From the NCBI GenBank assembly GCA_032622095.1, contig CP136064.1, positions 4,891,512 through 4,955,511 on the forward strand: 64,000 nt of DNA, given 5' to 3'. The notes beneath the pieces were generated by a model. That model was not told where the DNA came from. It saw nothing but the letters and a program-made list of their open reading frames with translations, and did not search any database. Below, piece after piece: positions 21,196-33,591 of the stretch (positions are counted from its first letter, which is position 1; each line of letters starts with the position of its first letter). Position numbers and translations under genes: made by a program. The stretch comes from Siphonodentalium dalli (lineage: Eukaryota; Mollusca; Scaphopoda; Gadilida; Siphonodentaliidae).

Positions 21196-21534
21196 ATGCA
21201 GAAAATTTAGTTGAAGTATCATGTATTAGATATATCTACCCAGATGGGCCTGTGCCCATCAATCTCCACATCATAATTTGTCATATATTTATATATATAT
21301 ATCGTACCATACATTCTTTGTCGTCATTCCATAAATAATTTTAATTCGTGTGCAAAATCTAGCCTAAGCAAATTTGAGTCACCCGATACGTTTTTTGACG
21401 TGACTCATATATTGAAGTGTGACACAGAGACCCAACAAAGGGCAGTCTGAAATAACTCGACGTGTGTGCGCGTGAATAATTAGGTATGAATCAGCATTAA
21501 TTGAAATGATCATGGGTTGTATTCCAATCCGTTT
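21196..21534. other. no supported feature
   Basis: AT-rich, with a TATATATATAT run at about 21290-21300. Confidence 0.45.
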
Positions 21535-21760
21535 TCTTCTATGTTCGTGAACATCAGGCTACCGTGACACCAGCTAAGATAATTGGATAGCGAAATTCTG
21601 TTTGTCATCCGAGACCGCCCCATTGTCAATTTTATGACATGAGTTACGCTCAGAGTTGACATGAGTTACACCCAGAGTTGGTGGCGGGAATTCTAGTTTA
21701 ATTTACTCGATTTTACCAACAAATCAATACCCGATGCTATATATATCGATTTTACACAAT
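21535..21760 (+). repeat. dispersed repeat, second copy at 55340-55520
   Basis: ACCAGCTAAGAT...TTGGATAGCGA, GGTGGCGGGA, TTTACC(C)AACAAAT and ATGCTATATATAT occur in the same order in both copies. An internal GACATGAGTTACGCTCAGAG is tandemly doubled here. Confidence 0.6.
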
Positions 21761-22287
21761 GTTTCGAATATGTTATGGATTCATATTTCAGATGACATTC
21801 GCAGTCCAATTGATCAGTCTCAGATACACATAAAAACACTCGAAAACTCATTAGAACTCCTTAAGTAATACGCATATTTACTGCACAGAAACTCGGCGTT
21901 TGGCGCATCTTCATCTGTGCCGTTCGCATCTTTCTGGACCGACAGTGGTCCCTTCATATCGCGCGGATATTGAGAACGACAAGGATTTATTAAATTCTGT
22001 CAAATCCTATGCTTCATTGACAGATTCAACTATATACCGGCATTTGTTTTGGAAGCGTGGAAGTCCAGGAACTATACTAGTGAATGGTTGTTCTCGAAAA
22101 TTTGAGTGAGCAAAAGCAAAAACACCATTGAACAAATTCGCCAAAAAACAATTAATGGTCTGATCTGGGAAAACTAAATGACAACTAGTGGATAAATACT
22201 CCTGCTTCGTGTGGACATACACATACGATGCTCGATGTCTGTATTACGATGAGAAACAAACATATCCCCATATCATATACGTGAAAA
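21761..22287. other. no supported feature
   Basis: A 69-codon ORF (21900-22109 +) is unrecognised and has a non-ATG start. Confidence 0.4.
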
Positions 22288-22356
22288 TAACTTTCCCATA
22301 TTCTCGGTTTTGGCGATACCCTCTGTATTGGCGATACCACGTACACGGGGGTGATG
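22288..22356 (-). repeat. short repeat with GGTATCGCCAA doublet; plus-strand copy at 49137-49205
   Basis: The complement reads ACGTGGTATCGCCAATACAG + AGGGTATCGCCAAAACCG, matching 49137-49180 closely. Confidence 0.6.
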
Positions 22357-22664
22357 ACAGTAGCAGCCTTTTTTGGACCGCCAAGACAAATGACGCCATG
22401 ACGTCGTAACTGGTTTTCTGCTAACAAACGTAGGAAATTGATCTAATATGAACAAATTTATTGATAATAACTGTCTATAAATAAATACTTCAATTGTTCA
22501 TAATTACGAAAGTAATTCCCTTTATTTTGGAAAACCAGTAATCGATAGACACAGTAACACAATTTTCCGATTACGACATTAATGCTTTACGCCCACCAAT
22601 CTACTGTGAGACAAAAGTGGTCGCATCAATTCAAAACAACAGCGTCGTATTAAATAATAATTGG

Positions 22665-22672
22665 TGACGTCA
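22665..22672. promoter_or_regulatory. TGACGTCA (full CRE-type palindrome)
   Basis: A perfect cyclic-AMP response element, followed 15-20 bp later by ATAGTATATATACGACC, which could serve as a TATA box, about 250 bp upstream of the candidate first exon at 22917. An 8-mer alone can occur by chance. Confidence 0.25.
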
Positions 22673-22916
22673 CACAATCAGATATAGTATATATACGACC
22701 CAAGGCTTCCGGCTTTGGTTCGTTATTATGGTCATAATGGTGTATACAAATCTAAAGTTCATGTTAAATTGCACATAGAATATTCCGTTGTTTTAGTACT
22801 AACATAGGTTTGTTTACATTTTAACTGAAAGCCGAAGTGTTCCGCAATGAACTCGGCTAAGTTCGGCTTTTATGCCAAAAATCAAGTGCACAAAAAATCA
22901 CTCATAAAAAATCGAG

Positions 22917-22978
22917 ATGGCCGACAACGTGCGCTGTTATAGCATTCCAACATCACACTATTATGCGTTATTGTATCT
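22917..22978 (+). CDS. candidate first coding exon of a host gene
   Basis: ATG in a good context (GAGATGG) opens 20 codons (MADNVRCYSIPTSHYYALLY) and ends at a perfect splice donor, CT|GTAAGT. The stretch up to 22665 holds a CRE-type site and a TATA-like motif. No downstream partner exon was identified, because the next kilobases are the block A repeat. The product is unknown. Evidence is a start, an open frame and a donor only. Confidence 0.25.
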
Positions 22979-23329
22979 GTAAGTGGTCCTATATTACTTA
23001 TTAGTTAATTATTTCTTACACGGAAAGTCTCGCGATATATATGTATAAGCAATTTGTAACTTACAAATTACTGGGTGTAAGTGATAGAATTAATCACGTG
23101 GTTTTGTTTGTGTTCAACTTACAATTACTAAAACAATTTCGCCTGAATTTGCCGATGTCACTTCATGAGGTCAATTGAGTCCGCATACTTTTTTATAATA
23201 TGTAAACACTGCGGAAATGTCTTTTTTCACATTTAATTACCGCTTTCAATTTACAAGTGATGTTGTTTGCAGAACAAATTGCATGTCATCTACGGAATAA
23301 GCCTGTTTATTGTCGCAATTGTGATATTT
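22979..23329. other. no supported feature
   Basis: Either intron of the candidate gene at 22917 or intergenic DNA. It lies just left of block A. Confidence 0.35.
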
Positions 23330-23639
23330 GATAACATTTATTTGTGGTTTTATGTGAGCTGGTCACAAACCCATGAAATCTTAGAAATGGCAATGGGGCG
23401 GTCTCGATCGACAAACAGCATTTCACAACCAAATATCATAGCTCGTTTTCGTACGAGAAGACTTGGACTAGCCATGACCATACCAATATTAATCCCATTG
23501 TTATATCGTCCCCTGACTGTCGGTAAAGTACACCAATTCCCAAGGCTGGCAAGGTAATACTTCAGCTCCCGGATCGTACGGCATTTCCAGCACACGGTCA
23601 ATGTCGATTTCCAGTTAATCTCAATGTGAAGCGTGTATT

Positions 23640-24236
23640 GTGCATTCATATATTTTGAGAAAGCGTTTGACAAACTATGGATACAAGGATTATGGCACAA
23701 ACTATTTCTAAACAATATAAATGGCAAAATGTATTGTTATTCGCAGCAGTATTATATATAAATATTAAGTACAGAGTGCAATTAGGAATAAAACAATCAA
23801 ACTAATTCCCGTACTTATCAGGTGTCGCTCAAGTTGGAATCACTCACCCATCCTTTTGAGTTATACCAAAATGACCTGGAAGACTACATGGAGTCTTCGG
23901 GAGCTATTGGTCAACGGAAACTACCTAATGACTTTAAAAATCACCTGCATATGTACATGAAACTGTTCATAATTCTATATGCAGATGACTTCATTCTCAT
24001 GACAGAAACCCCACACACAACTACAAAAGGCATTGAATATTTTTAGCAACTACTGCAACACGTGGAAACTGATATTTAATGTCACAAAGACTACAATTAT
24101 GCTTATATCAAAGCGAAGTCTCTCAAAAAAACTGAATTTGTTTACAATGGCAATCAAATTGATGTTGTAAAACAGTTTAGTTATCTTGGAATTACACACA
24201 CCAAGTGTGGTTAAAATCAAGAAGCAAAGAAAGTCC
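23640..24236 (+). pseudogene. decayed LINE reverse transcriptase in block A (5' piece)
   Basis: Reading across several frameshifts, one can see RT motif A remnants (FEKAFDKLW), a GVxQ motif before PSFELYQNDLEDYMESS, and motif C ILYADDFILMTE (TATGCAGATGAC at 23978-23989) with both catalytic aspartates kept. These are followed by CNTWKL and SKRSL, typical of the thumb boundary. It starts abruptly inside the RT domain. The element is broken at 24237-24250 by the L1/Tx1-like insertion and resumes at 28128. Confidence 0.7.
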
Positions 24237-24250
24237 TTGCTAACAAAGCT

Positions 24251-27200
24251 TTTTTTTTTTCTTTTTTTTTTATTGATAAAGAAGAATAATAACAAAAGAA
24301 AGAGACAAAATACATTCACTCATTCATGCTCTCTGTCCAAAACATGGAAGAGTTTCACTCTTCCATGCCCTGGCCTACTTTCTTACCTGTGACATGCAAT
24401 TAGAAAATATTTAAAGCCACACTATGTGTTAGGACAATTTTAACAGTCATCGTTCAACTTAAAAGCAAGACCAATAATCGATACTAGGTACTACCTTGAT
24501 ATATTTTTTGCCTGAAAAGGACTTTCTTTAGCAACAACAATGATAATAAAAAACAATAGATTATTTGTTTGTCTTCAGATTAACTTTAAATTTCCCTTAT
24601 TAACCGGCTAAAGTGGTCGATGGTTTGCAATATTTAAGGTTTGCAAATTCAATGTTCCAACACTATGTGCAGCTTTAATTGATTTAAGTTATGAATTTAA
24701 CATAAACAGTTTAATTAGTAAATTTAACCATATTGAGACCGTATTGTAAATATTGTGAATATTGCCTGGTTCGATAGCAAAGGGGAAAAATACACAACGC
24801 TCGCTTGAATTGCGTTTGAGACTGTGATTGTAAAATGTTGTGATGTGGTTAAGCATACCATGTATATATTGACGTTCTTGTGGACTGTATTACTGGACCA
24901 ATAAGAATGAGAATGATCGCTCGGGTACCGGGTAATTGATTTAAGCTGTGTGTTGTTCAGGGTCACTGTTAAGGTAGGGTATACTTTGAGTCTGTAAAAA
25001 ACAGGGTTTTTAATATAATATTATATTATTTTATTTTTAAGGCATTTCGCAGTGCCAGCCACTGATTATCGAAGTCGTGATTCATGTTACATTTTGCGTT
25101 GTATCTCTCGCATTCATACCTAAATTGAAGATCGCAAAGGAACGGGCGAAGCGACAGCTGTGTCGGTGTGAATTTGGTCCTATATATATATTGTTTCAAC
25201 ACTAGTAGGAAAAGGTTAATTTTTGAATATCTGTATTCATGATCGATACCTATAATGATATTCTTTTTTGTTAGATCAATTGGAAATTGGTTGTTTCTTG
25301 TCCATGTTTTAATTTCTAGTATAAAGGTTTGGACGTGGGGACAATCCCAGAAAATATGAGATATGGTTTCCTGTACATTTTGACAGCGATTGCAAAAATC
25401 GTCGAGTCTAAGGTTAGCCATCTTCAGAAATTTATTGGTACTAATAATTCGTGTGTTTATTCTGAATTGGAGCCACTGTAATTTCGTATCCGTTGTCGTT
25501 TTAAAGGGCATGCTCAAATGTTCTTCCCAAATTTCTATCTTCTCGCCTATTTCGTATTCCCATTTTTGGCATGCATTCGGCATATTTTTCCCATTTGTTA
25601 GAGTTTTGTAAAATAATTGCCCGCCTTTTACGTCACGGAGTATCGGAGCGAGATTGTTGGGTAGGAATGGACATGGCATATGGATTAAGCGTTGATTAAG
25701 AGAACTTGCCAATGAGAAAATCTGACGCTTTATGTTGTTGATTGTTATGAAATCGACGCGGATGTTGAAAGTTGCATATAATGTGAATGGGGTATGGAAT
25801 TTATTATCTGATTGGAATAGATCATTTATATAATATATTCCCGCATCTTTCGACGACTTCAAGTTGATCGACGAACCTCCGATTTTTATGTTCGGATTAT
25901 TCCAGATAGTTGAGGTCATAATATTATCATTTGCATTATTTAGTCACATAAATTTACACCATGCGCGGAAGACGTCTCTCCAGAATGGATTTGCGAACTT
26001 GTCTGTTTGCTTTACAATATAATTTGCGTGGTATGTGAGAAGGAGTGGGTCGTTTAAGAGAGGGTTGGTATTGCATAGTGAAGCCCACTTCGATTGTTTG
26101 CAAATCAAACGTCGTATCCAGGTAATTTTCATGGCGGCATCAAAGTTTTCAACATTAATCATCTTCAAACCTCCGTACATATGGTCAGCACATAATTGTT
26201 TTCTTTTTATTCTATCGCGTTTGGAATTCCAAATGAAATTATATAGACAGGTATTTAGGGCTTTCAAAAAGGCTGTATCCGGACTTGGGAGAGCTATAAA
26301 TAGGTGTGTCAATTTAGGTAAGATTAGTGATTTGATAACTGTTATTCTACCTAAAGGGGTCAGGAGTCTGTGTTTCCAAATTTTTGTGGTCCTATCAATA
26401 TCTTCGAGTTTATAACTGTAGTTTATATTCATGTTTGTTAAATTAGTGTCGAAATGAATGCCTAGAAAATTAAAGGTGTTTACGGTAGACAGGTTTAATT
26501 CCGAAAGCACTTGTCGTATTTTATTTTGTGACTCAATCCCTATCTACGCTGCTTGACATTTTTCAGGATTTATGCGCAGACCCGATACCCGAGCAAATTC
26601 GTCCAGTGTTAAGTACGATTCGCGTAGACTATTTTCAGAACCATCAAGTATGAGCATCGTGTCGTCCGCATATTGTGTTATTTTGTACTCTGAACCGCCG
26701 AGGAAAATCCCTTTAATTGTATTGTTTTGTCGTATCATTAGCCCTAAAACTTCGGCACAGAGGAGGAAGATATACGGGGATATTGGGTCACCCTGGCGGC
26801 AGCCTCTCCCTAACATGAAGCTCTGAGAAATATGACCATTAATCAGAATAGATGAACTGGCATTCTCGTACAAAATTGATATCCATTTTTTTACTGCATC
26901 TCCAAAATTAAAAAGGTCAAGACATTTTCTTATAAATGACCAGGAAACAGTGTCAAATGCTTTTTCAAAATCGATAAGGAGTAGTAGGCCAGATTTATTT
27001 TCTTGCTTTGTCCTGTGAATTATGTCATATATAAGTCGGGTGTTGTCACCTATATACCTACCAGCTAGAAACCCAGTTTGATCGGAGTTGATTATAGATG
27101 GGAGCACACGTTTTATTCTGTCAGCTATGCATGACGAGGCTAGTTTGTAGGATGTATTCAAGAGGGTTATGGGACGCCAGTTTTTTATCATCTGCCTATT

Positions 27201-28127
27201 TTTATCCTTTTTTGGTATCAACGTTATAATGCCTTGTTTTTGTGTGATTGATAGCTCCCCCATTGAAAACGATTCATTGAGCGACTCTGTTAAGAAGGGG
27301 CCAAGGTCAGACCAAAAAAATTTATAAAATTCATAAGTGTATCCGGATGGCCTGGGCTTTTATTATTTTTGGTGGTCTTAAGCGCATCTGTTAATTCTTG
27401 CAAGGTTAAAGGTCCTTCAATACGCGAGGCCTGCATGTTGCTTAGTTTAGAAACGGTTCCATCGTTAAGAAGGGATTTTAAATCGCGATCGTCCATTGAC
27501 CTATATGAGTATAAATTAAGATAAAAATTTCGGACTTCTTTCATGATATCGGTTTGTTTTGTGATTGTACTATCATTCGCCACTGTCAGGCTGGTCAGGG
27601 CTTTGGAAATGTAATTACGTTTTTCTAAATTTAGAAAATATTTTGTTGGTTTTTCGCCTTCCTCTATCCATTTTGCACGAGATCTAACCATGGTTCCGCG
27701 GATTGTTTCTCTTCGCATTGCTTCCATTTCGACTTCTACTTTTTCTAAGTCTTCCATTATTTTTTGCTTTTCTTCAGAGCTATATGATGGATGCTCAAGA
27801 TCAGAAATAATTTTTGCCTTTTTTAATGTTAGATTTTTCTCAATTTTTATTCGCTCACGTTTTCGATTTGCAGAAAATCGTATAGTAGCGCCTCTGATAT
27901 CAAGCAACACTGCGTCGAGAAATAGTCGTTTTCCAATGGAGCAATTTTTAATGCTTTTTTCCTCATTTGAGGAGTAAGAATATCTTATTTTGTTTTCAGC
28001 TATGATTCCTTTTACTAAGTCGACATATTCTCTACAGTATAACAGAGAATTATTAAATTTCCAAAAACCTGGACCAGTCTTGATGTCACTGACGTTTAAT
28101 GGGAGTGAAATAATAGAATGATCTGTT
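24251..28127 (-). mobile_element. L1/Tx1-like LINE, 5'-truncated, 14-bp TSD
   Basis: A 3.9-kb insertion lies between two copies of TTGCTAACAAAGCT (24237-24250 and 28128-28141). On the minus strand it runs from the last part of the endonuclease domain through RT and C-terminus (25026-28127), a ~750-bp 3' UTR (24276-25025), then AATAAA and a poly-A tract (24251-24273 read as T on the plus strand). Poly-A, a TSD of this size and 5' truncation are the signature of target-primed reverse transcription. Block B has the uninterrupted site. Confidence 0.92.
25026..28127 (-). pseudogene. L1/Tx1-like ORF2 remnant: endonuclease end, RT, C-terminal zinc knuckle
   Basis: From the 5' side: the catalytic SDH-like TDHSIISL of the APE endonuclease and GPGFWKFNNSLL; EEGEKPTKYFLNLEKRN before the RT; YKLASSCIADRIKRVLP; RT motif A LIDFEKAFDTVSW; motif B GCRQGDPISPYIF; intact motif C QYADDTMLIL; thumb WKHRLLTPLGRITVIKSLIL; a C-terminal CNRCQNVQETISHIFWDC knuckle; stop at 25026. 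It is disabled by one frameshift near 27350 and in-frame stops at 26541-26543 and 25941-25943. About 1000 residues remain. The endonuclease N-terminal part and ORF1 are absent through 5' truncation. The RT catalytic residues are intact, so decay is moderate. Confidence 0.9.
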
Positions 28128-28182
28128 TTGCTAACAAAGCTACTCGGTAATCTCTGAAGCACACTGCCTTCGGTAATAAATC

Positions 28183-29940
28183 AATTTGGTTCACAAGTTG
28201 TTCCAATAATTTCGTATGGATGCGAGATTTGGGGTACAGTCAAATTGACATATTTGAGAACATACATAGAACTGTGTATAACCATGGTCTAGAGTTAAAA
28301 CCATCTACACGCACTTGTATGATATATGGAGAGAGTGGTAGGGTACCAATTTGCGATTTATAAAGTAATGTACTTTTTATGGTCAATATGAACTATAATA
28401 GGTACTGTACAATCCTATAGTTATTAGCATTGAAGGTCAATTAATCCTATAATTTCTTATGGATGCGAGATTTTGGGTACAGGCAAAATTGACATATTTG
28501 GAAACATGCATAGAAATGTGCGTAATCATGTTCTCCAGTTAAAACCATCTACATGCACTTGCATGATATACAAATTTACGACTGATAAAGTACTGAATCA
28601 AAGGGAGCAATAAGAACTCTAAGGGTCAATCCACACCGGACGCGAGTGCGCGATTATAACCGCCGTTTACTGTCGTCCGCAGCAGATCAAAGCGCCCGAT
28701 TTTTATATTCACACTGCAAGCGACAGAATCGCTGACCACGACGCGATCACAGCAGTAATTTTATGCTTCGTCGATTTCTCGCTTTGTGGAAAACTAGCGG
28801 GATAATTAGTGGGTCGCTGCCAAATATGAAATTTTACGTGCGAAATTCCTTCAATTTGAAGGCGACACATGCATTCGTCGTCGCGATAACAAAGGTGGTG
28901 GGCGACTTTAGCGACATGCTGATAACTGAAGTGCAAGGATATACAAGAAGAGAAACTGCATGGCAAGAGCTCAACGCAATAACAGGATCGTCTGGTTAAT
29001 TTTTGGTCCCAATCTATTCCAAGCTTGTGAAGTTACTTCGCGCACAATTTGCCCTCACAGACCGGAATTATAGCATTAAATTCAATTAAACGCAATTGCA
29101 CCATTCCACTTGACATATGTTTCGCAAATTCTGATTAAAATGTCCATACACATGTACACAGTATGTGTGAACTGCCAGTAAATAATACACTCAAACGATT
29201 ATCTATCCAACCCATCGCGCGCGACGAAGCGATCCAGTCGCTTTCGGTGTGAATATAAAAATCGCGCATTTTGAACCGCTACCGACGACAGAAAACGGCC
29301 GTAAAAATCGCGCGCTCGCGCCCGGTGTGGATTGACCCTTAGATATACCTTTAGATCATATAGTTATTAGCATTGAAGCTCAATGGGCCTCAACGTTTCA
29401 TTTGATAAACACAATCCGTCAAATCTTAACAGATTGCAGTCAGTCCCATCCAATGAAGTTGGATATAAATCACATGTACTGACCAACTATTTTGTTATAT
29501 CAAGTGTAGTCTTATCAGCAGATTCCGTAATACAGGAAAGCTGACATAACACATCTGGTTGCAGGGGATAATTTATAGAAAGTTTAAAAATGATATACAC
29601 TTTGATGACTATATTAATATCATTGGCACTAGAATCGGGTAACTGTAGGCACATTCCGCACATGTAACCACCAACTACCAATAGAGAAAGGCCGCTGGAG
29701 TTATATCGACCTACCGGATAGATTGTGCCTGCTATGTTATACTCGAAGTCTAGGTGGTGAAATACATTATATATTAGAATGTCAATATGTTAAAGACTCA
29801 ATAAAAAGTTGTTTAAATCATAGATATATTATGAAAGCAGATGTTATGGAATCGATAGATGGAATTTTCAATATGAAAGATCCCCCATCCCTTCGTTGAC
29901 TCTGCTCGTTTATTAGACTCATCACAAAGACACACTCAAT
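28183..29940 (+). pseudogene. decayed LINE in block A (3' piece) with internal duplication
   Basis: The continuation after the L1 insertion has VVPIISYGCEIWG-like coding (about 28200-28240). A ~155-bp stretch is duplicated (28190-28345 and 28445-28590, both with ATGGATGCGAGATTTGGGG-like sequence). Later come a CLLC-like cysteine pair and the C-terminal end near 29900. A MITE (28622-29339) splits it again. No long frame survives. Confidence 0.65.
28622..29339. mobile_element. 718-bp MITE, TIR AGGGTCAATCCACACCGG, TA duplication
   Basis: The ends pair as AGGGTCAATCCACACCGG + ACGCGAG and the complement of CTCGCGCCCGGTGTGGATTG + ACCCT. Flanks are TA at 28620-28621 and 29340-29341. Subterminal GCGATTTTTATATTCACAC motifs recur on both sides. 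The interior is GC-richer than the surroundings. The ORFs at 28763-28999 (+) and 28709-28966 (-) are unrecognised. Confidence 0.75.
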
Positions 29941-30060
29941 GCACGAATTATAATCATGATTGAGACATTCATCTGATGACATATATTCCGATCATTCACA
30001 TCCAGGGATACACAAATCGTGAATTCAACCACATTGGCTAGCACCAAGCTGATTATGAAT

Positions 30061-31009
30061 TTACTCCATGGGCATGCCTGTCAGCGAACGAGTTTGGAAC
30101 TGCGAATCAATTATTAGTATGATCATCATATACAGCTATATTGTATATATTCGTTTACCCATAAATATGTTATAATATTGAAAATGTGATTTCGTGTGCC
30201 ATCGGACTATATATATCCGAACAACCATCGTATACCTTAACGGATAAGATGAATATGGCGAATATAACAGGAAACAAAATCTAATAGACATGACCAAACT
30301 TAGACAGTCTTAAGTTTAGCAATGGTAAAAATACTAAAATGAATTACAATTTCCAACGTTTTCACCCTTCCTGGTAGTAGCCATTACCAGACTCGATGGA
30401 TATATAGTAATAGGGAATTACTTACCTTTTTAACATATGTTACGAGCATCTTTTTTGACGTTAAATGACAATTACTTCGACACATTTATCTGATATTAAA
30501 AAATACACAACACGTGTATGACGAAAATATTATACTCCCCGGTTCCTTTCTATTTCCGAACATAACGAGTGCGATTTTTGCAGATTCGGAAAATGCGCGG
30601 TGCAGGGTTTTCTCGTCCCAGCTGATACACTGGTAGCGGTTTTGACAACAAGAACGAGGGTTATTAAATCCAGCCTGCTATATGTCCGGGGTTTCATGTA
30701 TATATCATCTTTTGTAGTATAATCATATATGACTATTGTATACATGAAAACTCTCTGTTTCTCAATATCCGTTGCATGTAATTGTCATGTGTTTATTTGG
30801 ATGAAAGAATGAAGCACACTACAATGCAGTCAATTGTGCTATAAGACGCTCAGAGCATGCGAATAGTTATGCGGGCACACCGCCACATCATGTACGCCGG
30901 TCTAGATGCGTACTCCCCACAATTCGGGGATTAGGAATCTGGATCAGCGAGCATGACGTGCACACATTTTTATTTAAAAAAAATATTTATTTAGGTGGGG
31001 GCTCTAATG
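30061..31009. other. no supported feature
   Basis: AT-rich DNA to the right of block A. The minus ORF at 30530-30745 is unrecognised. Confidence 0.45.
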
Positions 31010-31535
31010 TCACTTAAAATAGCACATGGAGTGTATCCATCCCTTCAAATATGGGCCCGGTCTGATCATATGTATATATGCTGGGTCCTATCTATATATC
31101 GGTACCTGAATTAAAAATCCTCAGTAATGAATATTGAATATCTGATTTTGATAGGGGTGCTATATATACCACCCACTTATCCACTAAGATTCACGTTAAA
31201 AAAGCCTATGTATAAGTTGAATGTTGAACGAATGTTGAATGTGCTAACTCCACACGAATGTTGGACGGATGTTGAATGTGCGCTCTGTTCAACATTAGCC
31301 AGCAAAAACCACACATGTTGGGCGAGCGCTCGATATCTATTGTGAATTAATTTAACATCCGGAATTGTACAAGTGCCTCAAAATTTTGGCTCGATCAGAT
31401 CACGGGTTTATGCTGTGCCCTCTCTACCTGAGTAAAAAACCCACTTATTCCATTCACGTTAAAAACCTCATGTACAAGACAAATTGAATGTTGAACGAAT
31501 GTTGAATGTTGTGCTAACTTCACGGACCCCCATTT
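31010..31535 (-). repeat. inverted copy of the 20150-20470 dispersed repeat
   Basis: It carries GAATGTTGAACGAATGTTGA motifs at about 31220 and 31490 and ends GTGCTAACTTCACGGACCCC. The copy is longer here, as if its central part is duplicated. Confidence 0.6.
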
Positions 31536-31545
31536 TCGCGTATAA

Positions 31546-32068
31546 TTTTCAATTTATTTTTATACAGAAATTGCTTTAGTAGCTTTTTTGCATAAATGTT
31601 CCACTGCCGACGAAAAAATACCTGATGGTTTGAAAGAAAGCCGAGGTATTTATACTCTTTGATGATATTTCAATGGTTTACCAGATTTGTTAAAAATCAT
31701 TACGTTGGTTTTATTAAGATTTACTTTCAAATTCCAAAGTTTGCAGTATGGTTCAATCTTGTTGAGTGCTTTCTGTGGACCTTCTTTTGATTTAAATATT
31801 AAAACAATATCATCAGCATAAAGCAGGCAAGATAACTTGCCTTTAGAGAAATCCGTGCAGGGGACTGAGAACATATAATTTTGTAACCCCAACTGACGAA
31901 TTAATATTTGATGTCACACCTTCTGGTAATTTCGACGTGTATTGAACTTCATCATAAATACTTCTTAAACTATTTAAAATGGTCCACTTACACCGTTATG
32001 TAACAGCTTCAAAAGTAACGCTTTTCGATTAATCAGATCAAAAGCTTTTAAAAATCTATAAAGCATGT
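31546..32068 (-). pseudogene. LINE reverse-transcriptase fragment (different family)
   Basis: The minus strand shows, with two or more frameshifts, FLKAFDLINRKALLLKLL (motif A), KLPEGVTSNINSSVGV (before motif B), then an 80-codon ORF with LSCLLYADDIVLIFKS (motif C intact), KVNLNKTNVMIFNKSG and finally YKYLGF-like coding. No 5' or 3' end is preserved. By motif style it belongs with the RT of many invertebrate non-L1 LINEs and not with the L1/Tx1 copies here. Confidence 0.72.
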
Positions 32069-32125
32069 ACACAAATACTGATTTTTCTTCAAAGATCGAT
32101 TAGTCATTAATGCTTACCTTTCAAA

Positions 32126-32240
32126 AACCAAACGATTAGAGTCTTTAATGTTACGATATGTTGTGTCGTTTGGTGTCCCTTCCTAATCGATTAGAGTCAT
32201 TAATATTAAGATATGATGTGTCGTTCGGCACCCCTTTCTA
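32126..32240 (+). repeat. ~55-bp tandem duplication
   Basis: CGATTAGAGTCTTTAATGTT + ACGATATGTTGTGTCGTTTGG and CGATTAGAGTCATTAATATT + AAGATATGATGTGTCGTTCGG are adjacent diverged copies. Confidence 0.8.
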
Positions 32241-33011
32241 AACCCAATATGTTCTCTACACATGATGTCATTAAAGAGATACTGCACTCAAATGTTGTTG
32301 TTGGTCTCTATATTATCTGAGTCGTAGAATAATTATTTGAAAGTATGTTGAGTACTGTTAGTGATGACAGATTAACCGGAATGCGAAAATACCAATTGTC
32401 CTTGTCGAGTAATTTTTTGACAGTTTTCAAGCAAAATGTTTAATGTTTCTATAAATGTTATATTATATGCATACTGGTCCCATATACTCATATAATGAGT
32501 ATATTAACTCCCGTCATGAAAGGGTTAAGGGTGAATTCCGGATTTAAACGAAGAGTTGGTGTCCATAACACCTCAGTGTTTCAGCCACTGCAGGTGGCAT
32601 ATTACTACAATTAATAAAAAATTCAAGACATTTAACCATTTTTGGAATTGACTTCGAAGAATTGTGTTTTAACATTTAAGAAATAGTGTCGCTGTCTGAA
32701 TATTATTTTTTCTAACATTTCGCACAGTTCACTATAGCATCAAAGACCCCAACTATAGTACAGTTGCATTTTTTGAAGCTATAAATGACATGGGATTAAG
32801 AGTTTGGCTATTTGGAGCTACATAAAGAAAACAATTTCATGTACACACTATAGACATATTATATATCATAGAGAAGATTGAACGCTCAAAGAATTTGGCT
32901 TCAACTATAATTTTATATTACTGTAAAATACAAGATTGTTCACTCTGCATGTATGGCAATGCATATAGCCACGACGTGATGCATGGTATAAAATATAGAT
33001 GTATCATGTGC
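32241..33011. other. no supported feature
   Basis: AT-rich DNA up to the second L1/Tx1 insertion. Confidence 0.45.
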
Positions 33012-33190
33012 TGGAGTACAATTTTTTTAATTTTTTTTAATTTTTATTGAATAAGATTTGAACATACGTATACATAGCTAATAAAAGTTACATCTAAAGA
33101 ATGCATTAATATGCATACACACGCCTATCGCTCTGTCTTGCGCTCTCTACAGGCATACCAGCTTTCATACGTAACTTACATACAATCCCG

Positions 33191-33591
33191 ACTGAGGCCA
33201 CGTTCACGAACCGGGATACCTTGTCAGGGGAATACGTAGCATTTGACTTACATGTCAAAGATTTGCTAAATATGGAGTATAAACTACGAGTATTATTTTC
33301 AGTCATTGCCGTCTATTATATATTGGACAGTTTCGAAGCCTGGAAATATATATGCGCTCATGGAATTTTAGAGATTTCAGACATACAATATAAAACTATT
33401 TTTAAGGGTCAACTGTGTAATCGGTATTTGGTATTTGTGTTTAGTATCTAAAATCATATGTTCTAATGCTAAAATAATATACATTAAGAATTCAAGATAT
33501 ATCATTCATATGTGCAGGAATTGGCTTTAATTTGACGAATCGTGTGGAAGTTTGGCGTGCAATTTGTCGAGGTGTGTGAACGTAGCCTTAG
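33191..33591. mobile_element. 401-bp MITE in the 3' UTR of the L1/Tx1 copy
   Basis: The ends CTGAGGCCACGTTCACGAAC and the complement of GTGTGTGAACGTAGCCTTAG pair with few mismatches. TCCCG flanks both sides (33186-33190 and 33592-33596). Superfamily is uncertain because the TSD length is not diagnostic. Confidence 0.6.

Larger units (their letters stand above)
23330..30060 (+). repeat. segmental block A (paralogue of block B, 43356-46545)
   Basis: 23330-24250 and 28128-30060 align in order with block B, starting GATAACATTTATTTGTGGTT and ending near CTAGCACCAAGCTGATTA. Identity is roughly 85-90% by eye. The block contains a pre-existing, decayed LINE. Block A was later interrupted by an L1/Tx1-like element and a TA-flanked MITE, neither of which is in B. 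Confidence 0.85.
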
